From: Ferroplasma acidarmanus Fer1
GTDB taxonomy: Archaea; Thermoplasmatota; Thermoplasmata; Thermoplasmatales; Thermoplasmataceae
Reading direction: 5' to 3'
DNA length: 64,000 bases
Assembly (NCBI RefSeq): GCF_000152265.2
Contig: NC_021592.1
Coordinates: forward strand, 682,001 to 746,000
Shown piece after piece: positions 27,650 to 36,086 of the stretch. The stretch's first letter is position 1; the number at the start of each line of letters is the position of its first letter. A model generated the notes under the pieces. It was not told the DNA's origin, did no database searches, and saw only the letters and a list, made by a program, of their open reading frames with translations. The position numbers and the translations under genes were made by a program.

Positions 27650-28393
27650 ATGGACACACATAAAGTGGTACACAAATACGGAAATGGAAAAGTGAGAATT
27701 GTTCTATTTCAAGGGTGGGGTTTACCACCTTTTTTATGGAGTAAAACACTTCAATTTTTTGATTTGAATAAATTTGAAATAATGACAATTGACCTGGGAA
27801 AAATTGATTTGGAACAAAATTGCGATCTCAATTCATTCTGCAATATAATAAATGATATTCTAACTAGAAATAGCTTTTACCCAGATTTTTTATTTGGCCA
27901 TTCCATGGGTGCTACCATAATGATCAGTTTATTGTTAAATTTCAGTGTTAAACCAAAAGGGATAGTATTTATAGATTCCGGGCTTAAACCCTCCGTTAGA
28001 AACAGTGAACTAATGCCACTAATTAACAGAAATTCGGGTAATATTGGTACATACAGGACAATACTGAGATCATTCTTTAGAAATATCGATTTTAATGACT
28101 TGGAAAAGATTACAGATGAATTTATGCAGTATAATATAGATGTTTTAAAATGCCAGTTAAAAGCTATATCTCGTTATGATTTTACAAGCACAGCTAATTT
28201 TTTAACATTGCCAGCGCTGATTATATTTGGAGAATATGACAAAAATAGAAATTTTGAAGAGCTTCAAGATGTTCATATTAGGATTAAAAATTCTACCATT
28301 GTTGTTTTCAAGAATTCTGCACATTGTCCAATGTTTGAGGAACCACTTAGATTTGCTGATATTGTCCAGAAGTTTATAGATGAAATAAGTTGA
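27650..28393 (+). CDS. Alpha/beta-hydrolase
   Basis: A 247-residue serine hydrolase of the BioH/esterase type. Oxyanion segment LFQGWGLPPFLW near the start, nucleophile elbow FGHSMGATIM (Ser in GHSMG), acid in IIFGEYDKN and catalytic His in NSAHCPMFEEP. Its base composition is more A/T-rich than that of the neighbouring core genes. ATG 27650 is preferred; a TTG at 27644 follows the MFS stop directly. Co-transcription with the MFS gene suggests it hydrolyses an ester or thioester connected with the imported compound; this is inference. Confidence 0.82.
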   Translation: MDTHKVVHKYGNGKVRIVLFQGWGLPPFLWSKTLQFFDLNKFEIMTIDLGKIDLEQNCDLNSFCNIINDILTRNSFYPDFLFGHSMGATIMISLLLNFSVKPKGIVFIDSGLKPSVRNSELMPLINRNSGNIGTYRTILRSFFRNIDFNDLEKITDEFMQYNIDVLKCQLKAISRYDFTSTANFLTLPALIIFGEYDKNRNFEELQDVHIRIKNSTIVVFKNSAHCPMFEEPLRFADIVQKFIDEIS

Positions 28394-28430
28394 ATTAATA
28401 TTATACACATTTTATATTGCTATGTCTATT

Positions 28431-29675
28431 TTATGTTGCAACAGCTATGCATGCAGTAGCGATTATTAATCCAAACATAAACAGGTATACAACCTCATTT
28501 TTCCTTGATAACACAAGGTCGCCCATTATATTTTTGTTTCTGCCAATTATCCACATCATTGCTAGAGGGGCAATCAATGCAAAAACAAAGAATATCAGGA
28601 GGTATAGAACAATGGCTATCATGCTTGATGGGTTGATAATTAAGACAGCTATTACGGCTGGCAGGCTTTCAAGTATATATACGATCCAGTATGATTTCTT
28701 TTTCATGTTAAGAGATTCAGCTATGCCCCATGCACTCCCGAGGGATATGGTAATAAGTGCAATAAAACCTGCAGCTATTAATCCTATCCCAAGGATAATT
28801 GGTGAGAAATCTCCTGCTACCGGAATAAGTACTTTGCCAAGTTGCTGTGGAGTTGCAAAAAAGGATGAATGGCTTGCATGTGGGATTCCCGCAAAAGCCA
28901 TTTCAGCAATGACCATAAGAAGTTCAGTCACTATGGCCCCGGCGAGTGTTTCTTTGCGCATTATTCTGAGCGACCTGCGCCGGGTAATTCTTATATGTCC
29001 ACCATCCAGATCACCGAGTTTCAGCCCGGTAGCTGATGCCTGGAAGAATATCATAAATGGCATTATTACTGCACCAACATTAGCTGCAAGCAGGAAGAAA
29101 TACCCTGCGGTAGGTTTTATCAATATGGGGTTGGCCAGAGGTGATGACACAGGTATAATACCTCTCAATGCCAGCGATAGAAGCAATGCGATTATCAAAA
29201 GCAGTGAAATTATAATAAGGGGCTTTTCAGCCTCGCTATATTTTTTTCTTGTGACAATTAATATGTGTATAACATATATAACTGGAATAGTATAATAAAT
29301 TGAAAGCCCCATTATTTCCAGGCCTATTCCTATTCCAAGGTATTCAATGCCATAGGTTACTGTATCGGTTAAAGCCATGGGCAAAGCAACAATGGATGCT
29401 ATTCTTTTCCCATAATTTTTCCTGACAATGTCCCCCAGCCCGCCTTTAGTTGCTATCCCGATTCTTCCAGCAAGTTCCTGAATCACATATAGCGGTATTA
29501 TAAGAATGAGCATAAGCCATATTAAGCCATATCCAAGAGTTGCACCAGTTTGTGCTGCTCCAATATATGAGGAGGCATCCATATCAGCCATCATGACAAG
29601 CCATGCAGGCCCGAATAGGGCGATGGTATCCCTGTTTAATAATCTCCGCCTTTTATGTAAATCGTCTACGTCCAT
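28431..29675 (-). CDS. Nramp-family metal ion transporter, variant motif
   Basis: A 414-residue membrane protein with about 11 helices and Nramp architecture. Helix 1 carries MADMDASSYIGAAQTGATLGYGLIW, in place of the canonical DPGN metal site, keeping the Asp but changing the rest to ASS. The helix-6 site reads VGAVIMPFMIFFQAS: the metal-binding Met-Pro is kept but the His of MPH is replaced by Phe. These changes suggest altered ion selectivity. Proton-coupled divalent metal uptake is the family function. It stands behind a DtxR-like palindrome (29754-29769), fitting metal-regulated expression. It converges with the hydrolase gene. Confidence 0.85.
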   Translation of the reverse strand: MDVDDLHKRRRLLNRDTIALFGPAWLVMMADMDASSYIGAAQTGATLGYGLIWLMLILIIPLYVIQELAGRIGIATKGGLGDIVRKNYGKRIASIVALPMALTDTVTYGIEYLGIGIGLEIMGLSIYYTIPVIYVIHILIVTRKKYSEAEKPLIIISLLLIIALLLSLALRGIIPVSSPLANPILIKPTAGYFFLLAANVGAVIMPFMIFFQASATGLKLGDLDGGHIRITRRRSLRIMRKETLAGAIVTELLMVIAEMAFAGIPHASHSSFFATPQQLGKVLIPVAGDFSPIILGIGLIAAGFIALITISLGSAWGIAESLNMKKKSYWIVYILESLPAVIAVLIINPSSMIAIVLYLLIFFVFALIAPLAMMWIIGRNKNIMGDLVLSRKNEVVYLFMFGLIIATACIAVAT

Positions 29676-29738
29676 TAGCTACATCCCTGAACCTACAATA
29701 CAATATGGCTGTGTTGTATTTTTAGGTTAGCCAAAGTG

Positions 29739-29769
29739 TATATTTAAATGTTTGTTAGGCATACCTAAC
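29739..29769 (-). promoter_or_regulatory. Nramp promoter with DtxR/MntR-type palindrome
   Basis: GTTAGGCATACCTAAC at 29754-29769 has perfect 6-base arms and matches the TTAGG...CCTAA core of IdeR/DtxR-family operators. On the minus strand it lies directly upstream of a TATA-like TTTAAATATA (29739-29748) and 79 bases before the Nramp start codon. A further TTAGG half-site (TTTAGGTTAGCC) lies at about 29721-29732. A DtxR-family repressor bound here would block TBP/TFB. No such repressor gene is in the window. Confidence 0.6.
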
Positions 29770-29883
29770 TAATTGTATTGCAGCATATTCAGGATGTATC
29801 AACTTATAGAACGTACAAAATAAACGGGATTTGTTAAAATTTTTGCTGGTATAAAAATGTTAAAATGCTCTGATATGTATAAA

Positions 29884-29956
29884 TGGGACCGTCCGAATTT
29901 GAATCGGAGTCACCAACACCCCAAGCTGGTAGGATACCAAGCTACCCCACGGTCCC
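29884..29956 (-). tRNA. tRNA-Pro (GGG)
   Basis: On the minus strand acceptor GGGACCG pairs with CGGTCCC, the anticodon stem CCAGC/GTTGG encloses TTGGGGT with anticodon GGG, and the T arm CCGA(TTCAAAT)TCGG is intact. Discriminator A; CCA is not encoded. It stands ~97 bases after the end of... the minus-strand Nramp promoter region and upstream of nothing on the same strand within 100 bases, so it is probably its own transcript. Confidence 0.94.
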
Positions 29957-30054
29957 TTGTGTTATGAATATCCAGATAGGATATAAAAATTTTCAATAGC
30001 AGAAATTATATTATAATTCTGCACATAATATTAATTATAAATTTTTATGGTTCT

Positions 30055-30276
30055 TCAGGAATATGAGATAACCTCATCCAGCAGGTCTGCGTTTGAAAGT
30101 ATCATCCTTCTGCAGCAGTACCTGTCAACGCCAAGGTTGTCAAGTATCTCTGATTTTTCTTTGCCAGTAGGGTCGTGTCCGGTATCCTTGCGTATTTTTT
30201 TAGATTCTTCTACAAATCTTACGTAATCGGAACCGATAACCTTGCCACAGCTGAAACATCTCACCGGTATTATCAT
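30055..30276 (-). CDS. rpoN: RNA polymerase subunit N (Rpb10)
   Basis: A 73-residue zinc-binding RNA polymerase subunit at the D/L/N/P assembly platform. Zinc ligands are in VRCFSCGKVI (C7, C10) and in the CCRR motif (RYCCRRMIL), the invariant signature of RpoN/Rpb10. Last gene of the rpl18e-rpl13-rps9-rpoN operon, 4 bases after rps9. This gene order is widely conserved in archaea. Confidence 0.98.
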   Translation of the reverse strand: MIIPVRCFSCGKVIGSDYVRFVEESKKIRKDTGHDPTGKEKSEILDNLGVDRYCCRRMILSNADLLDEVISYS

Positions 30277-30280
30277 GATA

Positions 30281-30685
30281 TCACCTGTATGATTTCTGCC
30301 TCTTCGCCCTGGCTCCTGAACCCATAGGTTTTTTCGGCATTTTTCTCCTTATGTCGTTTACCAGCATCGTCCTGTCATATGTCCTGATTGTGTTTTCCAG
30401 TTCGTGGTCATCTGAGAAGTATTTTACTATTCCCTTTGCCATTGCAGTTCTTGCGGCGTCTGTTTGCCCGGTATTTCCTCCCCCGGTTACCTTTATTTCT
30501 ATATCTATTTCATTTGCCCTGTCTCCCAGTATCTTCAGGGGCTCCATGACTTTATTTCTCAAAAGTTCTATAGGATAGAGTTCTACCGGTTTGCCGTTTA
30601 TGAAGACTTTTCCGTTGCCCTTGCGGGTTATGGCCCTTGCAACTGCAGTTTTTCTCTTTCCTATTGTAAGTATTTCATTGCTCAT
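30281..30685 (-). CDS. rps9: Ribosomal protein S9 (uS9)
   Basis: Small-subunit protein of 134 residues. N-terminal IGKRKTAVARA, central VTGGGNTGQTDAARTAMAKG and the basic C-terminal tail ending KRQKSYR, which reaches into the P site, are all diagnostic. ATG overlaps the rpl13 stop by four bases (ATGA), giving coupled translation. Confidence 0.98.
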   Translation of the reverse strand: MSNEILTIGKRKTAVARAITRKGNGKVFINGKPVELYPIELLRNKVMEPLKILGDRANEIDIEIKVTGGGNTGQTDAARTAMAKGIVKYFSDDHELENTIRTYDRTMLVNDIRRKMPKKPMGSGARAKRQKSYR

Positions 30686-31104
30686 TGGTTCTCACCTAAT
30701 ATCTTTGAAATGTCTCCCAGTGTTATAAATCCTGTTGCGTTTGTATTCATAGCCTTGTCTATTTTAACAAATTCAACATCAGTTAAGGATTTTGGTATGC
30801 CGCTGTATACCTTGCACCTTTTAAGTGCTTCAAGCCCCTTTGTTTTCTTTATTGGAAGCATTTCACTTACCGATCTTCTCATAATCTGGTCCGGTGTTCT
30901 GGGATAGTATGGACCTTTTCTTACACTTCCTATATTTCTCCTGTGGTTAAATTTATCAAGAATAAACTTCCTGCTTCCTGTTATGGCTATTTTAGAAGCA
31001 TTAACTATAACGACCTCTTCGCCTGAAAGAAGCTGTTTCGCCACATAGGTTGAAAGCCTTCCGTAAATATGGTTGTCGCCATCAATATATATCATATTTA
31101 TCAC
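30682..31104 (-). CDS. rpl13: Ribosomal protein L13 (uL13)
   Basis: Large-subunit protein of 140 residues: IDGDNHIYGRLSTYVAKQLLSGEEVVIVNASKIAITG and the R-x-P-x-x-I-M-R-R-S-V motif (YYPRTPDQIMRRSVSEMLP) are characteristic. The frame begins with GTG at 31104, overlapping the rpl18e stop by four bases; an ATG nine bases downstream (MIYIDGDNH) is the alternative start. Confidence 0.97.
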   Translation of the reverse strand: MINMIYIDGDNHIYGRLSTYVAKQLLSGEEVVIVNASKIAITGSRKFILDKFNHRRNIGSVRKGPYYPRTPDQIMRRSVSEMLPIKKTKGLEALKRCKVYSGIPKSLTDVEFVKIDKAMNTNATGFITLGDISKILGENQ

Positions 31105-31469
31105 TTTATAATTTTTAAATTGGTACCCTTTGGATTTTCATTGGCAAGATCCTTTAACTCTATGAACTCGCTACCTGATTCGGCAAGTTTAAGCTTTGCC
31201 TTATCACTTGCTTTTACCGCTGCAATTCTGACCTTTTTATGGAGTATTCCTGATGAAAGAAGTGTTCCGGGTATAACCACGGTATCTCCCTCAGAAACAA
31301 CCCTGTCAAGTTTCCCAAGGTTCACGTTTGCGTAATGGTTTCTTGAAGAATTTAATCGAGAGGCAATATCACGCCAGAATATGCTCTGGCTTTCCCTCGA
31401 TCTTTCAAGCAAATTATTTATTACATCTATTAAATAGACGCTTGTCTTTCTCTCTACTTTGATCGACAT
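31101..31469 (-). CDS. rpl18e: Ribosomal protein L18e (eL18)
   Basis: First gene of the operon, 122 residues. The L18e/L15 fold shows in VYLIDVINNLLERSRESQSIFWRDIASRL, NVNLGKLDRVVSEGDTVVIPGTLLSSG and KKVRIAAVKASDKAKLKLAESG. Shorter than the eukaryotic protein, as usual in archaea. The stop overlaps rpl13 by four bases. Confidence 0.97.
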   Translation of the reverse strand: MSIKVERKTSVYLIDVINNLLERSRESQSIFWRDIASRLNSSRNHYANVNLGKLDRVVSEGDTVVIPGTLLSSGILHKKVRIAAVKASDKAKLKLAESGSEFIELKDLANENPKGTNLKIIK

Positions 31470-31531
31470 AGGGCTATATTGATAATTAATTAATAAATTT
31501 ATTGAATGCCTGAGCTACAAAGAAAGACAGG

Positions 31532-31569
31532 GGCAATGCTTGATTGCCGGCAAACAGGCAGATGCTGCC
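31532..31569 (-). repeat. Tandem hairpins ahead of the rpl18e operon
   Basis: Two small perfect hairpins follow each other: GGCAA/TTGCC (31532-31548, loop TGCTTGA) and GGCAG/CTGCC (31557-31569, loop ATG). They lie between the stop of the MFS gene and the start of rpl18e on the same strand. They could end the MFS transcript or fold in the r-protein leader. The sequence is more GC-rich than other spacers here. Confidence 0.4.
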
Positions 31570-31578
31570 AGGAAAAGG

Positions 31579-32922
31579 TCAATTAAGGCTTTTGCCCTTC
31601 GTCTCCGGTGCAAGCAGGAAAGTAATGGAAAAACCTATTACTTCAAACACCACAAGGAAAATCAGGACAAATGTAAATGGCAGTGTAAATAGTATAATTG
31701 GAAATGCTATGGTGCCAACAATAGCACCTATTCTGGATACTGATGTGGCAAAACCCATTGCTGTTCCACGAATCCTTGTTGGGAATATCTCCACAGGATA
31801 ATCATAGGTAAGGTTTGTTGGCCCCATATTGTGGAAAAGGTGCATTGTTGCGAAGGAGAAGAAAGTCAGGAGGATTCCAAGGGCAATAAAATTTGATACT
31901 GCAGCAAAGATAATAAGAGAAACAGCGGCACCGCCAAAACCTATTAGCTCCAGGCTCTTCCTCCCGGTTTTTTCAACATAGTACATGCATATAAGAAAAC
32001 CTATAAAGACTGGCAATTCCTCAAGGAGGGTGGCAAGAACAACCATAACAATGTTCGAATTGCTATAAGCAAAAGCAGATGGGGTATATTCCCAGACGCC
32101 ATAACTGGAAACATCGTATGAAAACCATGCAACTGAGACGAATATAGTATAATAAAGATATTTTTTGGAGAATAAATCCCTGATTTTTGAATTTCCACTT
32201 TCCACAACAGGAAGTTCGTCCACTTCCATGCCTGCTGATTTGCCCAGGTAATTAGATGATTTTAATGCTTCACTGTCTCTTCCTTTTCCTGTGAGCCAGA
32301 ATGGGCTCTCTGGCAGGTTTCTCCGCGATAGTATAACGAAAAAGGGTATAATTGCACCTGTAAGGTATAATATTCTCCAGTTTATAGCTGCAGGAATGTA
32401 AAGGATAACAGGAATTGCAACCAGAAGCAGCACTATTCCGCCTATTGTCCATGAAAATATGTTAAACACGAGGAATTTTCCACGCTTGTTTTTCGGTGAA
32501 AATTCTGCCTGGATTGATGAGCTTATTGGATAATCTGCACCAATTCCTACACCTGCCAGAATTTCGAATATGATAAATTCAAGGATATTGGTAGAAATTC
32601 CACTCATAATGAGGAATACCATAGTTATTATCAAATCGTATTCGTATATTTTTTTCCTGCCATACTTATCGGAGAGGTTCCCAAGGATTATGCTTCCAAA
32701 GAACATTCCTATAAACAGGGAAGAACCCATGAATGCAATGTAATAAACGTAAAATGGCGTTCCAGAAACCAGGTGGAAGTAATCACGCATATAAAGTATG
32801 GCAATTGAGTAAATTGAAAGCACATAGCCATCCATGAAAATACCCATTGAGGAAAGCAGTGTTATTTTGAGCAGAATCGGGCTTACTGGCAGTTCATCTA
32901 TTCTTTTATGAACAGAAAGCAT
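31579..32922 (-). CDS. MFS transporter
   Basis: A 447-residue 12-helix carrier of the major facilitator superfamily. Loop signature LGNLSDKYGRKKIYEYD after helix 2, GADYPISSSIQAEFSPKNKRGKFLV in the helix 4-5 region, and the EIFPTRIRGTAMGFATSVSRIGA motif of metabolite/sugar symporters. The protein resembles the carrier in the 26 kb cluster, so the two are likely paralogues. Substrate unknown. Stands alone upstream of the r-protein operon. Confidence 0.86.
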   Translation of the reverse strand: MLSVHKRIDELPVSPILLKITLLSSMGIFMDGYVLSIYSIAILYMRDYFHLVSGTPFYVYYIAFMGSSLFIGMFFGSIILGNLSDKYGRKKIYEYDLIITMVFLIMSGISTNILEFIIFEILAGVGIGADYPISSSIQAEFSPKNKRGKFLVFNIFSWTIGGIVLLLVAIPVILYIPAAINWRILYLTGAIIPFFVILSRRNLPESPFWLTGKGRDSEALKSSNYLGKSAGMEVDELPVVESGNSKIRDLFSKKYLYYTIFVSVAWFSYDVSSYGVWEYTPSAFAYSNSNIVMVVLATLLEELPVFIGFLICMYYVEKTGRKSLELIGFGGAAVSLIIFAAVSNFIALGILLTFFSFATMHLFHNMGPTNLTYDYPVEIFPTRIRGTAMGFATSVSRIGAIVGTIAFPIILFTLPFTFVLIFLVVFEVIGFSITFLLAPETKGKSLN

Positions 32923-32972
32923 CTTAATCCTTTCTTTATTATATATTTAATGATAAAGTTTGCCAAACCAAT

Positions 32973-33683
32973 TTATTGCAACCTGTTTATGGTCTGGCGC
33001 ATGATTCCCATTATTTTAAAAAATTCAGAATCGGTTATATTTGCACGGGCTATTATACGGTTTAGCATATTCATAAGCGTATCAATTTCCTGTTCATTAT
33101 AGTCTATTTTAGCCAGCAATTCTTCAAGCCTTCCTGCAAGTGTATCAATTTTGTCACGCCCTATGAGGTCATGTGTTATAGTAGCATTGCCTGAATAGTT
33201 TGCCTTGATCATTTCATAAAGTATTATTGCAACAGCATGTGATAAATTGTATACAGGATATTCAGGGTTCCCTATTATTTTCAGGAAAAAATTGCACATT
33301 CCCAGTTCTTCATAGTTCAGGCCATTGTCCTCCCTTCCAAATACAAGGGCAACTTTCTGCCCTGTAAGCCCGTTAGTTGACCAGAACTCTTCAGGCCCGG
33401 TTGGAACTCTCCTGAACTTTTCGCCGGATTTAGAAATATCTGAAGTCCCTGCTATTATCTCAAAGCCACTCACAGCTTCCTTAAGAGAATTAAAAATTTT
33501 TGCATTGTCTAAAATATAACGGCCATGCATAGACCGGTAAATAGCTTCTGTTTCAATAGGGGTTTTGACGATCCGGAGATCGCTTATTCCACTATTTGCC
33601 ATTGATCTGGCAACTGCCCCTATATTGCCCTGGTATTTTGGCTCAACCAGAACCACAGAGATAATTTTATCAAGGTCTAACAT
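32973..33683 (-). CDS. trmJ: tRNA 2'-O-methyltransferase TrmJ (SPOUT)
   Basis: A 236-residue SPOUT enzyme methylating ribose 2'-OH at tRNA position 32 in the archaeal/bacterial TrmJ family. Family motifs: SVVLVEPKYQGNIGAVARSMANSG (motif 1 with the catalytic Asn/Arg region), KVALVFGREDNGL (motif 2) and IIGNPEYPVYNLSHAVAIILYE (motif 3, trefoil-knot SAM site). The C-terminal ~70 residues form the helical extension of TrmJ. It starts directly at the FKBP stop (no spacer), so both are co-transcribed. Confidence 0.92.
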   Translation of the reverse strand: MLDLDKIISVVLVEPKYQGNIGAVARSMANSGISDLRIVKTPIETEAIYRSMHGRYILDNAKIFNSLKEAVSGFEIIAGTSDISKSGEKFRRVPTGPEEFWSTNGLTGQKVALVFGREDNGLNYEELGMCNFFLKIIGNPEYPVYNLSHAVAIILYEMIKANYSGNATITHDLIGRDKIDTLAGRLEELLAKIDYNEQEIDTLMNMLNRIIARANITDSEFFKIMGIMRQTINRLQ

Positions 33684-34457
33684 TTATTGTGTTTCTTTTA
33701 CGTTGTCTTTCTGGTTTTCCTTTGAATCTTCTTTTTTCTCCTCCTTGTTTTCAGCAGGAGCTTCTTCCTTCTTTTCTTCTTTTTTCTCCTCTTTCTTATA
33801 AAGTTCTTTTACAACCACGTCTTTCTCAGGCATGTATTTCCTGATGTCATTCACAATTTTATACTTGGAATCTATCCAGTTGACGTCGAATTTGGCTTCT
33901 TCCGGAATCTGAATGCTTATAGAATCATTTTCTATTTCAACCACAAAATTATCTGAATCTGAGTAGCCCATATCTATTATGGCATTTACTTTCCCTTTGA
34001 CATCGTCTATTACTTTGCTAACCTGGTACTTATAGTAAAGGTCTTTTCCAGCAAGTTCATGGTTATAATCAATTAAAACCCTGCCGGGAGTAACAGATAT
34101 TATTCTGCCTACCTTATTGTTTATATTTACTTCTTTTCCAATTTCAGGATTAATTTTATTTCTCTGGAATTCCCTCATGGGGACAACCTTAATGTTTTTG
34201 GTATCCCTCATGCCATATGCATCCTTTGCCGGGACTGTTACCTCGTACTCTTTGCCGAGCTCTGCCTGCTTAAATGAATCATTAATTTCCTTGAAAAGGC
34301 CATCCGTGCCAATAACAATAACTGCATTTTTGTACTTTTTCTTATCGTCAAATATATTTTCCTGTTTGGCTAAGTCTTCCTTGCTAGTTGAAATCAATTT
34401 TTTATCCTGCCCTGCACGCATTTCAAAGCTTAATTCTATGAAATCTCCATCGTTCAT
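33684..34457 (-). CDS. FKBP-type peptidyl-prolyl isomerase, long form
   Basis: A 257-residue cytosolic prolyl isomerase/chaperone. An N-terminal FKBP domain (GDFIELSFEMRAG...GLFKEINDSFKQAELGKEYEVTVPAKDAYGMRD) contains the IF-domain insertion (INPEIGKEVNINNKVGRIISVTPGRVLIDYNHELAGKDLYYKYQV) of long archaeal FKBPs, followed by a ~75-residue C-terminal domain and a highly charged tail of KKEEK repeats. The tail resembles the one on stalk protein L12 in this genome. I start at ATG 34457 behind a GGTGAT ribosome site; a TTG three bases upstream is in frame. Confidence 0.9.
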   Translation of the reverse strand: MNDGDFIELSFEMRAGQDKKLISTSKEDLAKQENIFDDKKKYKNAVIVIGTDGLFKEINDSFKQAELGKEYEVTVPAKDAYGMRDTKNIKVVPMREFQRNKINPEIGKEVNINNKVGRIISVTPGRVLIDYNHELAGKDLYYKYQVSKVIDDVKGKVNAIIDMGYSDSDNFVVEIENDSISIQIPEEAKFDVNWIDSKYKIVNDIRKYMPEKDVVVKELYKKEEKKEEKKEEAPAENKEEKKEDSKENQKDNVKETQ

Positions 34458-34602
34458 CAATAATCACCAATAATTTACTGTATGGAATTATTAATTTCTA
34501 TTTATATTTATTGAAATACGGGGAACCGGTCCGGGCATGGTTAAATTATATATATTTTCACCCTATTAACAAGGCTTTTATATATTGTATTAATAGTTTA
34601 TT

Positions 34603-36084
34603 ATGAAAATATATATTGATGGAACATGGAAAGAATCATCAAATGGAAATACGTTAAACAAGTACAACCCGAGCACTGGAGAAGTTCTTGATACATTTCC
34701 CGCTGCCACTAAAGATGATATTGATGCAGCTATGGATTCCGCTGAATCCGCATTTCCCTCATGGTCAGATATGGGAACACAGGAAAGGGCAAAAATCCTG
34801 TATAAGGCAGTAGAATTAATATCGCAGAAAAGAGGGGAGCTTGAAAACCTGCTAACTTTAGAAGTTGGAAAAATAAAACGTGAGGCTATAGATGAAGTTG
34901 ATGGTGTTATTGACCAGATTCAATACTACGCTGAATTTGAAAGGAAGCTAACAGGAGATATAGTGGAAGGGTCCAGTTCAAAAAGGAAAATATTCCAGTA
35001 TAAAGTTCCATATGGCATAGTGGTTGCAATAACGCCATGGAATTTTCCGGCAGCTATGGTTGTGAGAAAGCTTGCACCGGCATTGTTGACAGGAAATACC
35101 GTTATACTGAAGCCAAGTTCAGATACACCGCTTACTGCCAACTGGATCGTCAATAAATTTATAGAAGCAGGAATACCCAAGGGAGTTTTGAACTTTGTAA
35201 CAGGCCGTGGATCTGAAATAGGTGATTATATAGTAAACCATAAAAAGGTCGGCCTGGTAACTATGACAGGTTCAACTTCAACCGGGCAAAAAATCATGCA
35301 AAATGCATCCTCAAATATGGCAAAATTAATTCTGGAACTTGGTGGAAAAGCCCCATTTATCGTATGGAAAGATGCCGATATGATAAGGGCATTGAAAAGC
35401 CTAATATGGGCAAAGTACCTCAATGTTGGACAATCGTGTATAGCTGCAGAGAGATTGTACATACATGAAGATATATATGACAAATTTATGTCAAAGTTTG
35501 TCGCAATCACAAAGAAATTGACAACAGGGGATCCGGATACATCCGATGTTGGGCCACTGATAAATAAAAACGCGCTGGCTGGGATGGTACAGACAGTAAA
35601 CAATGCAAAGGATTCCGGGTATAAAATACTCACAGGCGGCAATACTCCGGACCTTCAGGGAAAGTATAAAAACGGGTATTTCTTTGCACCAACCATAATA
35701 GAAAACGTTCCACAGGATTCCGGATTATTCCAGGATGAGATATTTGGCCCTATTATAGGCACTGAAAAGATTTCCGGGGTAGATGAGATGTATAGAAAAG
35801 CAAACGATTCGAAGTTTGGATTGGCATCTTACCTGTTCACTGAAGACCCTGAACTCATGCTGGAGGCATCCGAGAAAATCAGATTCGGGGAACTCTATAT
35901 AAACATGCCAGGGCCTGAAGCGTCACAGGGCTACCATACAGGATTTAGAATGACAGGTCAGGCAGGAGAAGGCAGCAAATATGGAATAAACGAATATCTG
36001 AAGTTAAAAAATGTATATGTTGATTATTCAAAGAAGGCACTTTACATAAATACTATAAACAACAGCCTTTTTGATAATCTATAA
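34603..36084 (+). CDS. Aldehyde dehydrogenase, probable glyceraldehyde dehydrogenase
   Basis: A 493-residue NAD(P)-dependent ALDH. Catalytic Cys is in VGQSCIAAERLYI, the general base Glu in LELGGKAPFIVW, and the cofactor-binding ITPWNFPAAMVVRKLAPALLTGNTVILKPSSDTP and TGSTSTGQKI segments are normal. Thermoplasma and Picrophilus use a close relative as D-glyceraldehyde dehydrogenase in the non-phosphorylative Entner-Doudoroff pathway; I infer that role here. It faces pyruvate kinase tail-to-tail with two bases between stops, which supports a glycolytic context. A TTTATATATTG box ~25 bases upstream implies a leaderless mRNA. Confidence 0.85.
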   Translation: MKIYIDGTWKESSNGNTLNKYNPSTGEVLDTFPAATKDDIDAAMDSAESAFPSWSDMGTQERAKILYKAVELISQKRGELENLLTLEVGKIKREAIDEVDGVIDQIQYYAEFERKLTGDIVEGSSSKRKIFQYKVPYGIVVAITPWNFPAAMVVRKLAPALLTGNTVILKPSSDTPLTANWIVNKFIEAGIPKGVLNFVTGRGSEIGDYIVNHKKVGLVTMTGSTSTGQKIMQNASSNMAKLILELGGKAPFIVWKDADMIRALKSLIWAKYLNVGQSCIAAERLYIHEDIYDKFMSKFVAITKKLTTGDPDTSDVGPLINKNALAGMVQTVNNAKDSGYKILTGGNTPDLQGKYKNGYFFAPTIIENVPQDSGLFQDEIFGPIIGTEKISGVDEMYRKANDSKFGLASYLFTEDPELMLEASEKIRFGELYINMPGPEASQGYHTGFRMTGQAGEGSKYGINEYLKLKNVYVDYSKKALYINTINNSLFDNL

Positions 36085-36086
36085 AT

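Noticed and set aside
28417-29295. 292-codon open frame on the + strand
   Set aside because: It is antisense to the Nramp gene, whose membrane helices and motifs are clear; the opposite frame has no family features.
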